NCBI GenBank assembly: GCA_022606135.1
Contig: JABYQN010000001.1
Span: forward strand, 744,001-808,000
DNA length: 64,000 nt
Direction of reading: 5' to 3'
Source of the DNA: Fomes fomentarius
Taxonomy: Eukaryota > Basidiomycota > Agaricomycetes > Polyporales > Polyporaceae
Shown: piece after piece, positions 12,001 through 24,300 of the stretch
Layout of the letters: each line of letters starts with the position of its first letter
How positions within the stretch are numbered: position 1 is the first letter of the stretch
Made by a program: the position numbers and the translations under genes
The notes under the pieces: generated by a model
The model's input: the letters and a program-made list of their open reading frames with translations, nothing else
What the model was told of the DNA's origin: nothing
The model's database searches: none

Positions 12001-15000
12001 GATGAGGAAGGTCGGCCACCTGGAAACTTTGACCTTGCGCGAGTCGGATATGTTGTTTTTCCGACATCCAAGTGTTCCCATCTAGATCTGTTCGCAACAG
12101 TGGGAGTACCAATACTCGTCAATGCACATGTACATGTCGTCCGAGCCTGCAGTCCACGCGCACCTTCGTGTCCCCACAGTACAAATTCGCTGGTGGTGCA
12201 TATAGGGGTGAATTGAAAGTTAGTGCATAAGTACGCTGACACCGAGGTGATTACTCAATCGAAGTCGATGTACAGACGTCGACGCTGGCAGTAAGTACAG
12301 CAACGATCGTCGCCCAGCTCAATATGGGTTCCCGTGCTCGCGCGGAAAGTTGCGTCTGCGACCGATGAAACTGGATGCGCGCGAGCCTGCGAAGATGCGA
12401 CGAAAGATGCAGATATCTGCGAAGGAAGGAACGTCCGTGTGCCCGGCGTGCGTGCGCGTGAGACGGCGTCAGAGTGCGCGGGGGCCTGCCGACTTCTCCG
12501 CTCTAGATCTGTAATAGTGCTACTAGTGTCGCTACCGTGCGGGCTTGCTGTCGCTGAGAGTGGCTGTTAATGTTTGGATGGGAGTCCTGGGACATGAATG
12601 AGACAGTGGAGCAGGCTATGGTTCGCCAAGGCCTCCACCACTCGCACGCATCCCGCACGCCATGACAGAACAAGGAATTAATGAGAGGGGCTAACGTAGC
12701 TGTGAGGATAGAGCGCGGACGCGTCAGTAATGCGGAGGAGGGGCGCAACTGCATTCATCCATTGATGAACATCCCTCATTTCCGCTCGGAGTACTGGCCA
12801 CTTACGGCAACACTGTCCACGGGAATGTCTTCCCCCTCGGGTTTGGGCGACAGAAAACCCCGAGCGCCTCGGAGATACGTCTCGTAAGGGCTGACGCAGT
12901 GAATCATGATGCCGTTGCGACATGTTCGTAGTCAATACTAGTCAACTACAAATTCGCGTGGCAGATGCAGGGACCGTCTTCTGCTGGAATACTTGGACTG
13001 AGAAACACACTGACATAACAAACATATATGCATGAGCTGGGAGACGAGACACTGACGCGTCTGACTGGAACGACACGTACGCGATATCGAATAACTTATA
13101 ACTTGAACATCCCTCCCACGCGGCCCGAGAAGGGCCAACGGATGTGCCGTGCGCCCAAATTAGTGTCCGTCCATGGATGCATCACCGGAGACCCTGGAAG
13201 ACGGATACGAAGTCAATAGCTAGTTCCGGGAGCCGGCAGTTGAACGTTGAACACTGACCACACACAACCGTCCACGTTCAACCACCACAGAGCGTCATGA
13301 TGGAAACCGCTCCCGCACCCACTGAGCACTCCGGGCAGCACCGAGAAGTCAGAACCAACACCACCTCACCACAGTCACCTCAAGGCGCGACGCGAATGCC
13401 GTCGGCTGCACCGTCCAAGGAACGTGCGCACCCGCTCTCGGCCCTCGGGAGGCGGGCGCACTGCATTGCACGAGGATGATGGCCTCGCCCGGTTGCGACT
13501 TGCCGACGCCGTGCAGGGCATCGCGTCGGGTAGTAAGCACTGCGCAGCGCGCGAGGGATCCCCTGGACCTGCCAAGCCTCGCGAGCCTCGCGACCTCCCA
13601 CCTTTCACCGCGACAGACCTGGGCGAGGTGCAGAACTGACGGCATGGGCCCGCGTGCACTGGGGGGTCGGGAGGTCTGGCTCCTTCGTTGTTCCAGCCCG
13701 CGCGAGGCCGCACCCAATCGCAAGAAGTACTAAGTGACAGTGCGCGCGGCCGCGGGAGGACCGACACAACGACACAGAACACCCGCGAAGGCCGCGCGGT
13801 GGCGCGCCGCGGTGCCAGGAGTCGTTCTCAGTCGAGCGACGCGTCCCAAGCGCTCAGTATCCACCGGCCGGGCGGCTGCGCAGACTCACCACTGTTCTGA
13901 CTCTGAGTTGGGCAATGGGAGGTCCGGCGACGGGCTAGCTCGTTTCCAAATCGCGACGACACGAACGCCGTCCCCCAATCCAGCTTCATTCAGCCTTGCA
14001 GGATTTCGATATGCAACTTCTAGTGTCGTTGCGCGCACGGGCGCTCCGACGAGGCCCGCATCTAACGGTCTCTAGCGGGGGCACGTTCGCTGCCACGCTT
14101 TGCTGCACGTTGTGGATGGTTAACGTTAAAATGCGCGCGCAGGGCCGTCAATACGCGGGACATGGACACGTCAGCTATGGTCCGTGTACTTGATATTAAG
14201 TATTTTAAATATTCACTATCGGGCCCGGGGGACCTGTGTCGGGGAAAGGGACGTACCGGACTGGGCGTGCTTGCTGTATACTCATGAGTCATGGCGGGCA
14301 ACGCGTTAACTATTCCGGATGACGCGTGTAGTCCTCGGGCGGAAGAGGACGTTAGGTGGCTGACAATATCAAATTGAGCTTGTGCTTTAGCAAAGATGTG
14401 TACGCTGTATTGATATTATACAGTGGTGTTTGCGTGATTGGAATCCCACTGGGTTTCCTGGGAGCCCCCGAACCGTCGGTGACTCCAAGCTCGTGCGCAG
14501 TTGGAATGAACGGCGCCGCAGGGCCGCGAACGCGAGAAGGATGAGGGAGGGCGTCTTGCGTCAATTGCGCCTGTGGCTGCGCAGCATAGCACTTGTACAC
14601 ATCCGCACCTCAATCCATGCGAACAGGGGCATACCAAGGTTGATGAGAGTCCTACAGGGAGTTCAACATGGCATCATAGAGAAGAGAGGGGAGCACAACC
14701 TGAGAGTCCGAGACCCCGGGTGGCCGAAGGGGTGTGAGGGCTCAGGCTGAGGCGGTGACGTAGCAGGTGCAGTGCACGGGCACACGGTCATAAGTAAGTA
14801 AGGTACTGTACAGGAAGTCCCAATTCATTTCTGATAGCGCACGACTTACGCTTACGCGTACGCGTACGCTCCTACGGCACGACCGTACAGTAACATAACG
14901 TTGACGCAACCACGGTCCACGGCGACGCGCTCCGGATCTTTGCATGCGCAATTGAGCTTCGCGCGCCCCCCGAAGGAGCCGTGTCCATATGGATCGTGTT

Positions 15001-15998
15001 GTGTGTGTGTGTGTGGACGCCGCCGCGGAAGGGTGAGCATTTGATATGTTATGAAATGAGTTGGGATGTAGAAGGCGAAGGCGAAGGCGAACGCTGAGCC
15101 TGGGCCCCCCTGCCTACTGCCGACCATCGACGGTCGCTGCGCGGAACAAGGCGCGCGAAGCCGCAGCAGCAACGGGACAAGCGAAGTCCCGGAGAAGAAC
15201 AAGAAGAAGGAGGAGAAGGAGAAAGGGTTGGCAGAATCGTTCGCGATGTCTTTACTTGCGTCCTGACTTGGCCAGGCGGGGGAGCGCCCGCTGCGCGGTT
15301 GCATTCAACCTGAACATTATATTGAGTCCGAAAAGAGGAAGACGCGAGCACGTCAGGTTTGCAAGCGCGGAGAGTTAACATACACGATAAGTACACGATG
15401 TGTGTACAGCCTCAGGCTTGCAGGACGCGCATCCCGAACGCGGTGCAACCGTGCAGCCATGATACAGTACAGTAAGCTTTTGCTCCTGCTCCTGCTCCTG
15501 CTTCTGCTTCTGCTTCTGCTCCGCGATGCCGGGGGCGGACATACGCAGCAGGTATGAGTGCATGTAAGCTAGTCCAACAAGCGCGAGAATCGCTGCACAG
15601 CGCAGGGGCGCTGTCGATGTCGTCAGACCGCACCGACCGACTTCGATCGGCCAGGAATAGCCCGGGTAGGTGACCGGGCAGGGTGGGGTCTTATTCTATT
15701 AAGTGAAAAAGTCCTAGATCGAGAGTCTCAAGGGGCCCCGGCGGGTCGAGAGACTCGCGGAGGCTTGGGAGATTTGAGAGAGAAGACTTGAGGGTGTACC
15801 GTACAATCCGCTTTCACGCCGTCTTCCGCGGCAGTTGCGAGTCGCGACCGCGACCGATGCGAAGTTGCACATGCGGGCGTGTATTGTGGTGGTGGTGCGG
15901 GCCCCGGGGGGTACGAGGCCTGGGACCCGAGCAAGGCACGAACGTGCCATGACGCGGCTGGTGTCTGTCGCTGTTGGCGGTGGCGGCGGCGGCGGCGG
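15001..15998. repeat. Cluster of simple repeats
   Basis: Four short arrays lie within 1 kb: a GT run at about 15000-15016, GAAGGC units at about 15072-15090, TGCTCC and TGCTTC hexamers at about 15480-15522, and a GGC run at about 15975-15998. They create spurious Gln/Glu-rich or Gly-rich frames, which I do not regard as genes. Confidence 0.8.
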
Positions 15999-17640
15999 CA
16001 GAAAAGCGGCGGGGGAGCAGAGAAAAGGGAGCAGGCCTAGGAAGACACGGACCACGGACGACAGTGTTGCGCGGGGTCACTTGCGCTGTCATGCGAGCTG
16101 CGAGAGGCGCTGTGTCCACATCCCCTCCGCAACGTTGCGACTGCCCTTTCCGACGTGGAAGCGTAGGTTTGGGAACCGTGGGCGAAACCGCGACGATCCT
16201 GACGCGGGGAACGATGGCGTGGGTGGTCACGTGCACGCGCAGTGACAGAATGAATATGAGTCTTGGAAGACGAAGACGAAGACCCCGGCTGACCGTGGCT
16301 GACTAGTACTGGGACTGTCTGGGTCCCGCGAGAGCAGTCATGCGTGTGTGCGCGTTCTCTGTCCGAAGCTCGTCCGTGGTGGTATGCCGTGAATGCGTCA
16401 CGCGCGGACTGCAGTGGTGTGTTGGGCGTGTGTGGAGTCATGTCATATCCGTGGGTGTCTATGGGTCCAATGTCCGGAGGCGATGTATGGCGGTGGAAGT
16501 GGGCCAGCGGGTACCTGAGCAGGTCTGTGAGCAGAACGGGCGTATAGCGGATGATGTTCTCCTACCCCGGAGGTCCTGGAGTCCTCCTCACGACCTGCGG
16601 TCGTGGTTGGATATTAGTGAATTGATTACTAGTCATTAGTGAGCTGACACGGGTAGAACTGCGGAGCATCCCAGCCCGAGGCTTATGCGGCAGGCGTACG
16701 TGCATATGAACTTTGCGATTCAGCCCGGGACGTGCGGATGGCTTTCAGATCGGGCATCAAGCTCAAGGCTGACGGGCATCGGCGTCGGCTATGCAGAAGT
16801 AACAATGCCTGGAGGCGAATGACGGCACCTCAGCTCGCACCGACGGTCCAAAAATATCTGCGCAGACTGCAAGTATTGTTAGAACACCTCGGGAGGTAGC
16901 ATGGAAGACGAGACGGCGGAGTCCTGACTTACCTCCTGTGTACGTGGTGCAGACGTCCAGGTGCGGGGGCGCAGGGGACTCCAGACGCACGGTAGGAAGA
17001 TGGGGAAGTCGTGCGCACTGTTATGGGGTGGGTGAGTTTGATCGGGCTCTCCTGAGTTCTGAACACCTCTGTACGGTACGCGGGAGGCTGAAGAAGAGCC
17101 TCGCCGCATTCTTCTCTCACCCTCGAGCCGGAGCAAGCAAATCGGACAGGGAAGCGGTGCGATGGCGGGCGATATGAACGCGACGAGATTGTGCTATGGG
17201 AGGGCACGCATTCGCCGACCCATCCGGGGGTCGAGTTCTATGCATGAGCGGCCAAATGTGCGCCCACCGAGTCAGCTGCTGGGACTGGCAGGTCAGGCTC
17301 AAGCCTCGGGGTCGCAAGACGGGACGAGATTAGTGGGAGAATAGGTGCGCTTGTATGCACGAGGATCGATACCGAATCGCGATGAAACCCTGCGAAAAGT
17401 ACATTTGTGAATCATATCAGTTACAATCGAATCCGAGTTCGGAGGCCGGGGACATCGTTGGGCATCTATCTGTCCACACACTGCATTGTGCGTGTCTGCC
17501 ATCTGGTCTGATGAGTGAGACAACTGGTTGATAAAGGCGCAGAAACAAGGTTTGAGGGCGATGGAACATTCGCCTTTGTGTCTGTCGCTGTTGCTGCCTT
17601 GTCGTCGAAGTATTACTGGACCCACAGAATGAGATGGGAG

Positions 17641-18684
17641 ATAGAGATCATAGGATTGGATAGATGCGGATGTGAGTGGTGATGAGTACTAATCGGGAGA
17701 CGGAGCATGGGAATGCAGATAGAGGAGAACTGAGAAGGCAGTGAGAGGTACAGAAAGAGACAAGACATATATGGACCGAGCCGCAGAGGGCGGGATCACA
17801 AGACTGGGACAGTATCGCTGCACCGAGGCCAAGAGAGTCAAGTGATCGGCGGAGGAGGAGTGCCCGATGCTGGACGTCTGCGCCGACCGGACGTCGGGAT
17901 GCGGGCTCGGGGCGGGAGCGGATGACTCGAAAGGGAAGGGATCCGGCCGGATGGGCGCCACTAGCGTCGATCGATCTGTAGCTGTGCGCGTGCGGGGTAC
18001 GTGTACGAGTCTGTTTGGCTTCCATTACTTACTTACAACCCGACCGTCCGCCGCCCTCTGCCGCACAAGGATGTGTGCGGGAGGAGAGTCGGAGAGCGTG
18101 AGGCGAGCAGCGGAAACACGGGAGAAAGTCGGGAAGAGGAAGGTGGCCGGGAAGACGCGTCGGGTCGAGTAGACTTGACTGGCGAGATCTGGGGAGTGGA
18201 GATGGGATGATGCTGAGAATCTAGATGGGATGGGGCGCGCAAGCGCGATGAGGGGTGAAACGGAAAGTTGCGTTGAATTTGCTGGGCGTTGTTAGGGGAG
18301 GTGCCGCATCGGGATTGGGGGCGTTCTTGGCGGGAGAGAGAGCGGGTTGCATACGCTGGAGAGCGCGCAGAACAATGCAGGAAAGGTCTCGAAGAGAAGG
18401 CCGTGCGGGACTGAGGGAGGTGTCTGGTCGAGAGCAGAGAGGGGACGAGGCTTGTGCAGAGTGGGAACGTAATGGACGCACGTGTTAAGCGCAGAGTGAG
18501 AGGGACCCCGGGGACTGCGAAGGGGTTAGTGCTTGGCAGTGACTGCAGGAGCGGGAGCGAGGAGCCACTGTATCTTCTTTTTATCTGCTCCCTCACGCTC
18601 CTTCTTCTACCTGCTTGTCCTTTTCGCCCTCTGCTTTGCCCCTCCTTCCCTCGATTCTCTCTCCCACTCTTCCATCTACCACAC
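17641..18684. promoter_or_regulatory. Purine-rich then pyrimidine-rich 5' flank
   Basis: From about 17640 to 18480 the plus strand is strongly A/G-rich. From about 18570 to 18684 it switches to C/T-rich, directly before the ATG at 18685. The short C/T tract is the usual fungal pyrimidine-rich leader. The long A/G tract would be a pyrimidine-rich leader for a minus-strand transcript, so a divergent promoter is possible. The minus-strand frame of 237 codons over this area (18033-18746) looks like a compositional artefact. Confidence 0.45.
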
Positions 18685-21094
18685 ATGGCGACCGTACTCA
18701 TCCACCATCCATATTCGCCTATGCCCAGGCAGGGCATCCTCCTCAACCCATCCCCTGCTGCGTCCCCGGCCTACCATCCTGCCACCCTCCCTGCCCTTGT
18801 GCCTTCAAACGCGTCTCTTTCTTCCTCTTCCTCCTCAGCTCCTGCCGAAGCCTCAGATTACTTCTCGCCCTCCAAATCTCCATCGCCCTCGCCAGCACCC
18901 TCACATAGCCCGCCTGCGCCGCAGAACCCACCCAAGTCTCGCAACGGCTCCAACCATAGTACCGTTCGCCGCATCCGCTTCGCGCCACTACCAGAGCCCA
19001 GGAGAGACGACGATGAGATCCCGTACGGTCCTGTGTTCGACAACGATGACACTTCCCACCTTTCTGGCGAGCAGCAGCTCACATTATCCTCGGCGCTGGC
19101 TGCTGCCAGCTTACCTCTCGCTGCCCATGCGGACTCGGATCTCTCAAAACGCGCACACAGCCTACCGTCCAGTGTCCCCTCGAGTCCTGCCGCGACCCGA
19201 AGACCACTCCCCATGGAGCCCCTTCCTATCGACCCTTCCTCCTCCCAGTCATCATCGGACTCGTCCGAGCCTCCTCACCCCGATCCTCACATGACCCTCG
19301 CATCAGAAACAGGTCAAGATTGGGACATCCTCCCCGCTCTCTCCCTCAACCTCGGCGGCGTGCCCGACTCCCCTCGGAAGGGCAAGAAATGGTCCAAGAT
19401 GCTGAAGCCGCTCCTCGGCCGGTCATCGTCTGTCAAGCCGCCCCTCGTCCGCACCTTCTCCAAGGAGGAGGCCGCGTTGATCAACGGCGACGCGCAGCGC
19501 GGACGCAGCATCGCTCTCCCCAGCGGGGCCGGCAGCCGCAACAGCAGCGTTAGCCGCGAGGCGAGCCTCAGCCGCGACCAGCGGCCAGGCGACTTCGGTG
19601 CGCCCCTCGATCGGTGGACGTCCGAGAACGGCTTTGGCGCCGCGCTGCCCATCAGCAAGAAGAAGAGGCACTTGCTGTTCGGCGGCGGCTCGGGCAATGG
19701 CGGCGTGCCCCTGGGGCGGACACAGAGTCTCACCTCGTTGTCGGGCAAGGACGATAAGAAGGCGGCGAAGGCGAGGCCGCCGCCGCCGCCCACGAACGGA
19801 GGGAGGAGACAGCAGCGGATGCTGAACGGGCGTGTGTACGGCGCGAAGCGGAATCCGAATGCGAACCCATTTGCGAACGTGAGGTACGTTGCACTCGCAT
19901 TGATCAGTTCACCGCTTCCCCTTCCCTTCCCCGACCCACGTCGGATTTGTTCTATTTTTGTGTTGTTGTTCTGATGTGTGATTCTATCGCATGGTGTCGG
20001 TGAATGCTGATATTCTTGTCGTCTATAGGACGGACGAGCCCGAGTTCGTCGAGTGGGGATACGGCGGCATGGGATCTGTGAAGAACACTGGTCAGTCCTC
20101 CGTGTGGTCGCGTGTCCAGGCCGGTGACGCTGCTGCCGGCCTCGCGCGGCAGAATAACGACGAAGACGATGGCAGTGGTATGGCGTGGGCCAAGCGTAGG
20201 AAAGAGCAGCGCGAGCGGGAGGCGAGAGAGCGAGCAGAGCGCGAGAAGGAGGAAGCGGAAGCGAAGGCTAAGGCGGAAGCTGAGGGTGAGAGTGAGGGTG
20301 CGGCGGAAACGAAGTCTTCTGAAGGTGAGAAGGCTGGAGAGGAGACTGCTGAGGCCCAGACAGATGAGCAGAAAGAGAGCGAACCGGCGCAGGAGGTCGA
20401 GCAGCAGGTAGAGCAAGTAACGAGCGCACCCACAAGCGCGCAATCCACCGAGCTGTCCACTCCGACACCTGCCACCCTCCTTGCCTCTGACTCTTCCAAA
20501 GCTCCCCAACCCGCGCACATCACGACCGCCGTCACTATCCCTGCGCGTCCCCCTCACCATCGCCACCACCACTCGCTTTCGCACTCACATTCGATTCACG
20601 GTCACCACCATACCCATTCCATCACCAGCGCCGAGGGGCGTGGAAGCGGCGACACTGCGCGTCCCCAAGTTACCACTCCTCGGAAAGCAGATTTCATCGT
20701 GGACGAACAGCGCACGCCTATTGCGAGCGCGCGGACGCAGTCGGAGAGCGAGACGGACGGCGACGAGCAGGAGAGTCTGAGCAGCGCGATGAGCACAACG
20801 AGCGACGATGCAGAGGACGGCTCCGGTGAGGACAGCCCGAAGGACGTCGAGGGCGGGTTCGGCCAGGAAGAGGAGGAGGAAGAAGATGAGGAGGAAGAGG
20901 ACGAGCAGGTCGTGAGTTCTTTGTCTGTCTCGTGCACCTTAAATGTGAAGGGAACTGACCGCGCATTTCCCTCGCGTGTGATGCAGGAGCGGAGTCGACG
21001 CACTGCGCTTGGTGCGGGTGTGGAGAAGATCGCGAGACACCACAAGGAGGAGCAGGGCGCGAGCGCGGCCGGGACGGAGACGTCGTCGAGCTAA
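18685..21094 (+). CDS. Low-complexity Ser/Pro- and Glu-rich protein, unknown function
   Basis: Three exons: 18685-19883, 20029-20911 and 20987-21094, giving 729 residues. The ATG at 18685 follows a C/T-rich leader and begins MATVLIHHPYSPMPRQGILL; the upstream in-frame ATG at 18454 lies in leader-like sequence and was not used. Features in order: Ser/Pro-rich N-terminus; a basic RRIRFAPLPEPR motif near residue 105; the GPVFDNDD segment; a basic KKWSKMLKPLLG stretch; an Arg/Asn-rich end of exon 1; EPEFVEWGYGGMGS at the start of exon 2; a long Glu/Ala/Lys coiled-coil-like region (AWAKRRKEQRERE onward); a His-rich patch near 20570-20620; an acidic run of Glu/Asp near 20870-20905; and a short basic end. 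It is mostly disordered. I recognise it only as a conserved-looking basidiomycete protein of unknown role. Confidence 0.85.
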
Positions 21095-24000
21095 GCGTTC
21101 AGCCTTTCTCTTCTCGTCGTTGCGGGTCTGCCATCTTCTCGTTCCTCGTTTCGCTTTTTCCCCCCGTTTCTTGCTTGCACGACCTCTCATGATATACTCC
21201 TGCGTTCGCACCCCACCTCAACGCCAATGCCAACGCCCGTCACGAGCACGCGGACTGCGCGTGTAGCGGTACGGCATGCGGGAGACACCTTGGTGCATCG
21301 CACGATATGCGGCCTACGCATTACGGACCATCAGCAGGCGCTACGCGTCCTCGACCCCCCTCGTGACGATGATGCCTTGCCCAGACGCGGGGCCCCATAC
21401 TGCGTCTGCTCAGCCGGGCGCACCGCTACAGCCAGTCGTGTGCGAGACGTTGGGAGTATGCATAATGCACGTACCGGGCGGACAACCAGCTGGCTTCCGA
21501 CATTTGCTCGAGACTCGCCCTCGGCGCGGGCGAGTTGTATATCACGCCCCACCACCACCACCACTCATCTGCACCACTTTATATGCTCTATATGCGCTCA
21601 TCTCGATCCCCTGGTTCTCGCGTTGTCCTCGCTTCAATGTGATATATCGGACATCCATCCTCGCCTTGCTCCGCTCTACCTACCTGCCTCCCTCTCATGC
21701 TCGGTTGTATTCTCCGCCTGCGGTCCTCCCGCCCGCTGTATCGCCGCTGGACGTGTGCTGGTGTACAGTAACATCACACGGTGTGTACAGTGTACAGACA
21801 AGAGCCTCGTCCCCATTCTCGTCCCCATTCTAAACCCTCTGGCTTCGTTGCACTGACTCTTTTCCTTGACCCCCTCCCTTTCCTCCCCACCCCATCGCAT
21901 CGTCATATGGTACATCCTCCGTGCGCCGTCGACGCCCTTTCGTCCCCGGCCTGTGTAATTTTCGCCTTCGCCTGTGCATATTGGTTCCGGCTCCGATCCT
22001 TCCCTCATCCGTGCTCTCATCTTTTCCTCCTCTCCTCGCTTCCTCCTGCATCCTCCTCCCTCCCAGCCCGGACGCCTCAAGCCCCCGCTGTAAAAAGCCG
22101 CACAGGCAAACGCGCCACGCGTACCTCTCGCCCTACCTTCCTTTGTCTCTCTCTCTCCCTACGGTCGCCCATCATTGACTTATCCTCTCCTCTGCTCCTG
22201 CTCATCCTGCTCCTCGTCGTCGCACGCTGTATTGCACCATCGCCCGCCGTTTCATACCGTACCATATAGCCTCCCGAGGCTACCTACTCGCCGCTGCCCG
22301 GCCCCCACCGTTGCATGCTCCCATCCATATCCGCCTTACTTATTGGGCAGCGGCGCCTATCCCTCGTACCAGTATAATCGCCCCCACTTGGGCGTCGCAT
22401 TCCCAGTCCCATCCCTTCCCATCCCACTCCTCATCTCCATCATCACCGTTCGCCACCGTTACTCAGCATCCGTTGCATCGTCCGCTGCTTGCTAGCCACA
22501 GTCATCTCTTTCGTTGCGCGCCGTACATACAGATCGTTCTGCACATATACAGCTGCTTCGTGACTCGTCTGCATGTCCCTCTCCTCTTCATCTCCCGTCG
22601 CGCCTGCCCCCCATCCCATCCCTTCCTCTCTTCCGTCATATCGTCGCACTTACATCCCCCCTCTTCCCCTTTACTTATTGGATCCTAGTATCTGCTCCGA
22701 CCCCATTTCCAGCCTCGTCCCTCACCTACATACATACAGTTCCGTTTTTAGTCTTGTATAGCATCGTTAGCACTGCGTCTCCCTCTCGGTCCTCCTGCGC
22801 ACACGCACACCCAGTCGCGGCGTGCGCAGGTGTGGGGTTGTGGATATTGGATGGATCATCTTGTTCGTTTGGCGTGCACGCCCGCCCGTCGTTCGTCGTC
22901 CAATTGTCCAATTGTCCATTGTCCACGCCCTAGGCCTTCTGTGAGGTCGGTGAGGCCTGGGTTGAGGTCGGGTGCTGATGATGATCCATTCTTCGTCCCT
23001 TCGTCCCGAGCCCCGTGGTCGCCCTTTCATCTTCGAGTTCCGGACTTCCATTCTTATGCCAGCCCAGTGTGCTGGTGGCCATAGAGCTTCCATGCATCGA
23101 CACGTACGAGTGACCCCCTTGTCCTTCATTTTGTCCTCGTTTATTCGTCTTCGTCTGCCCATGCCCCTTTCCCGATCTCCATGCTTCAGTAGTAATGCAT
23201 ACATAATAAGTGACGTCGACCTCGACGACTCCGCCATTCTTTTCCTCCTGGTTCGTGGTATCGATGGTATACATACATACGTATCCCCGGTCGCGCGTAT
23301 AGTAGTTCTAGTTATTATCATTATCATCAGTCTAGTCCACATAATATATGCACTTCTGCGTCCGAGGGCGCTGCATTTATTAATTTGCTGGTGTCGAGTC
23401 ACGACGTCCTTTGATTCTGAGTAAGTGCTACCAGGGATAGAAAACAGCTGCAGATTCAAGGAGATGTTGAGGCCGAGGACTCGTCCGGCCCGTGGAGACG
23501 CGCTCAATCAGAATTCAAGTAGTATGATTACTGGACTTTCAAGTTGAAGTTGAACTGCTAGATGCCCATCGTCTCTCTTTTGCAATACCCACCGCCTAGC
23601 TACGGTCAAGCTTTGCTGATGTGACTTCGAACCAGAACAGATTTGAGAAGGACAACCTGACTCGGAGACTCTTCAACTTCAAGTTTACTGATTCAAGAGC
23701 CACCGTCGGGGAGCCCCGAATTTCGATGACCTCACCGAGGTGAGCTTGGTCTGCCAGTGCCAAGTTGCTCCCTGGGCATGTTAGGGCCGGAGAGGTGTAT
23801 ACTATGGTGCGGCAGTGTGGTCAGTGTTATGTTCGACGCGCTGCATATTGGAGCTAACCATTGAGTCTGTACAGAAGGATGCTGCGTCTTCGCACACTGG
23901 GGGGCATACATACACCGTAGCCGTCCGCGGGGTCATGGCGGACAAGCATGCGCAGTTGCCCAACCCGCCCAGGCTGTGGCTTCCTCTGGCTCATCGCTGT

Positions 24001-24300
24001 TACATATCGCGAGAACAATGATAGGTCTTAGGAATCTGTGAACTGCGGTGTGCTTACGAATTGCAAGTAGTACATACCCCGAGCGGCGACGAACGACCAG
24101 CACGCCGGTCTTGCTGACGCATGTGCGCTGCCGGAGTACGAACGCGTAAGCCCCCTCTCTGCCTCCTGCTCCCGGTGCTACGCTCAGCGGGAAGCGTGCG
24201 AGCGGTGGAGGTCTTGGCACACGATGGCGGCCTCATCCTCCTCGCACACCGGTGCGGTAGATCACGAAGTCTAACATAAATGCCACCACTTGGCACTAGT
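21095..24300. other. Long pyrimidine-rich gene-free stretch
   Basis: From about 21100 to 23100 the plus strand is rich in C and T, with runs such as TCCTCCTCTCCTC, and poor in G. Long open frames arise on both strands purely from this bias. It may contain a long 3' UTR of the upstream gene or the leader of a transcript I cannot define. From 23500 on the bias fades and nothing is recognised. Confidence 0.4.

Larger units (their letters stand above)
6760..17640. other. Gene-poor region of about 11 kb
   Basis: No gene of a recognised family was found. Many frames of 60-235 codons overlap on both strands with no consistent splice pattern, as expected of GC-rich non-coding DNA. The most coding-like stretch is 7102-7602 on the minus strand (166 codons, good codon balance, possible donors GTATGA and GTGAGA inside it), but it has no motif I know. 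A second is 10879-11586 on the minus strand (235 codons, mixed composition). The area also holds the dispersed repeat at 8866-9075 and a group of simple repeats at 15.0-16.0 kb. It may be a graveyard of old mobile elements. Confidence 0.4.

Noticed and set aside
15375..15633. Gln/Glu-rich frames over the hexamer repeat
   Set aside because: Created by the TGCTCC/TGCTTC microsatellite; no flanking coding sequence.
18033..18746. Minus-strand frame of 237 codons
   Set aside because: It lies opposite the purine-rich 5' flank and the start of the gene at 18685. Composition alone explains its length; no motif.
21227..23507. Several long frames on both strands in the pyrimidine-rich stretch
   Set aside because: They overlap each other, lack splice logic and motifs, and follow from low G content on one strand.
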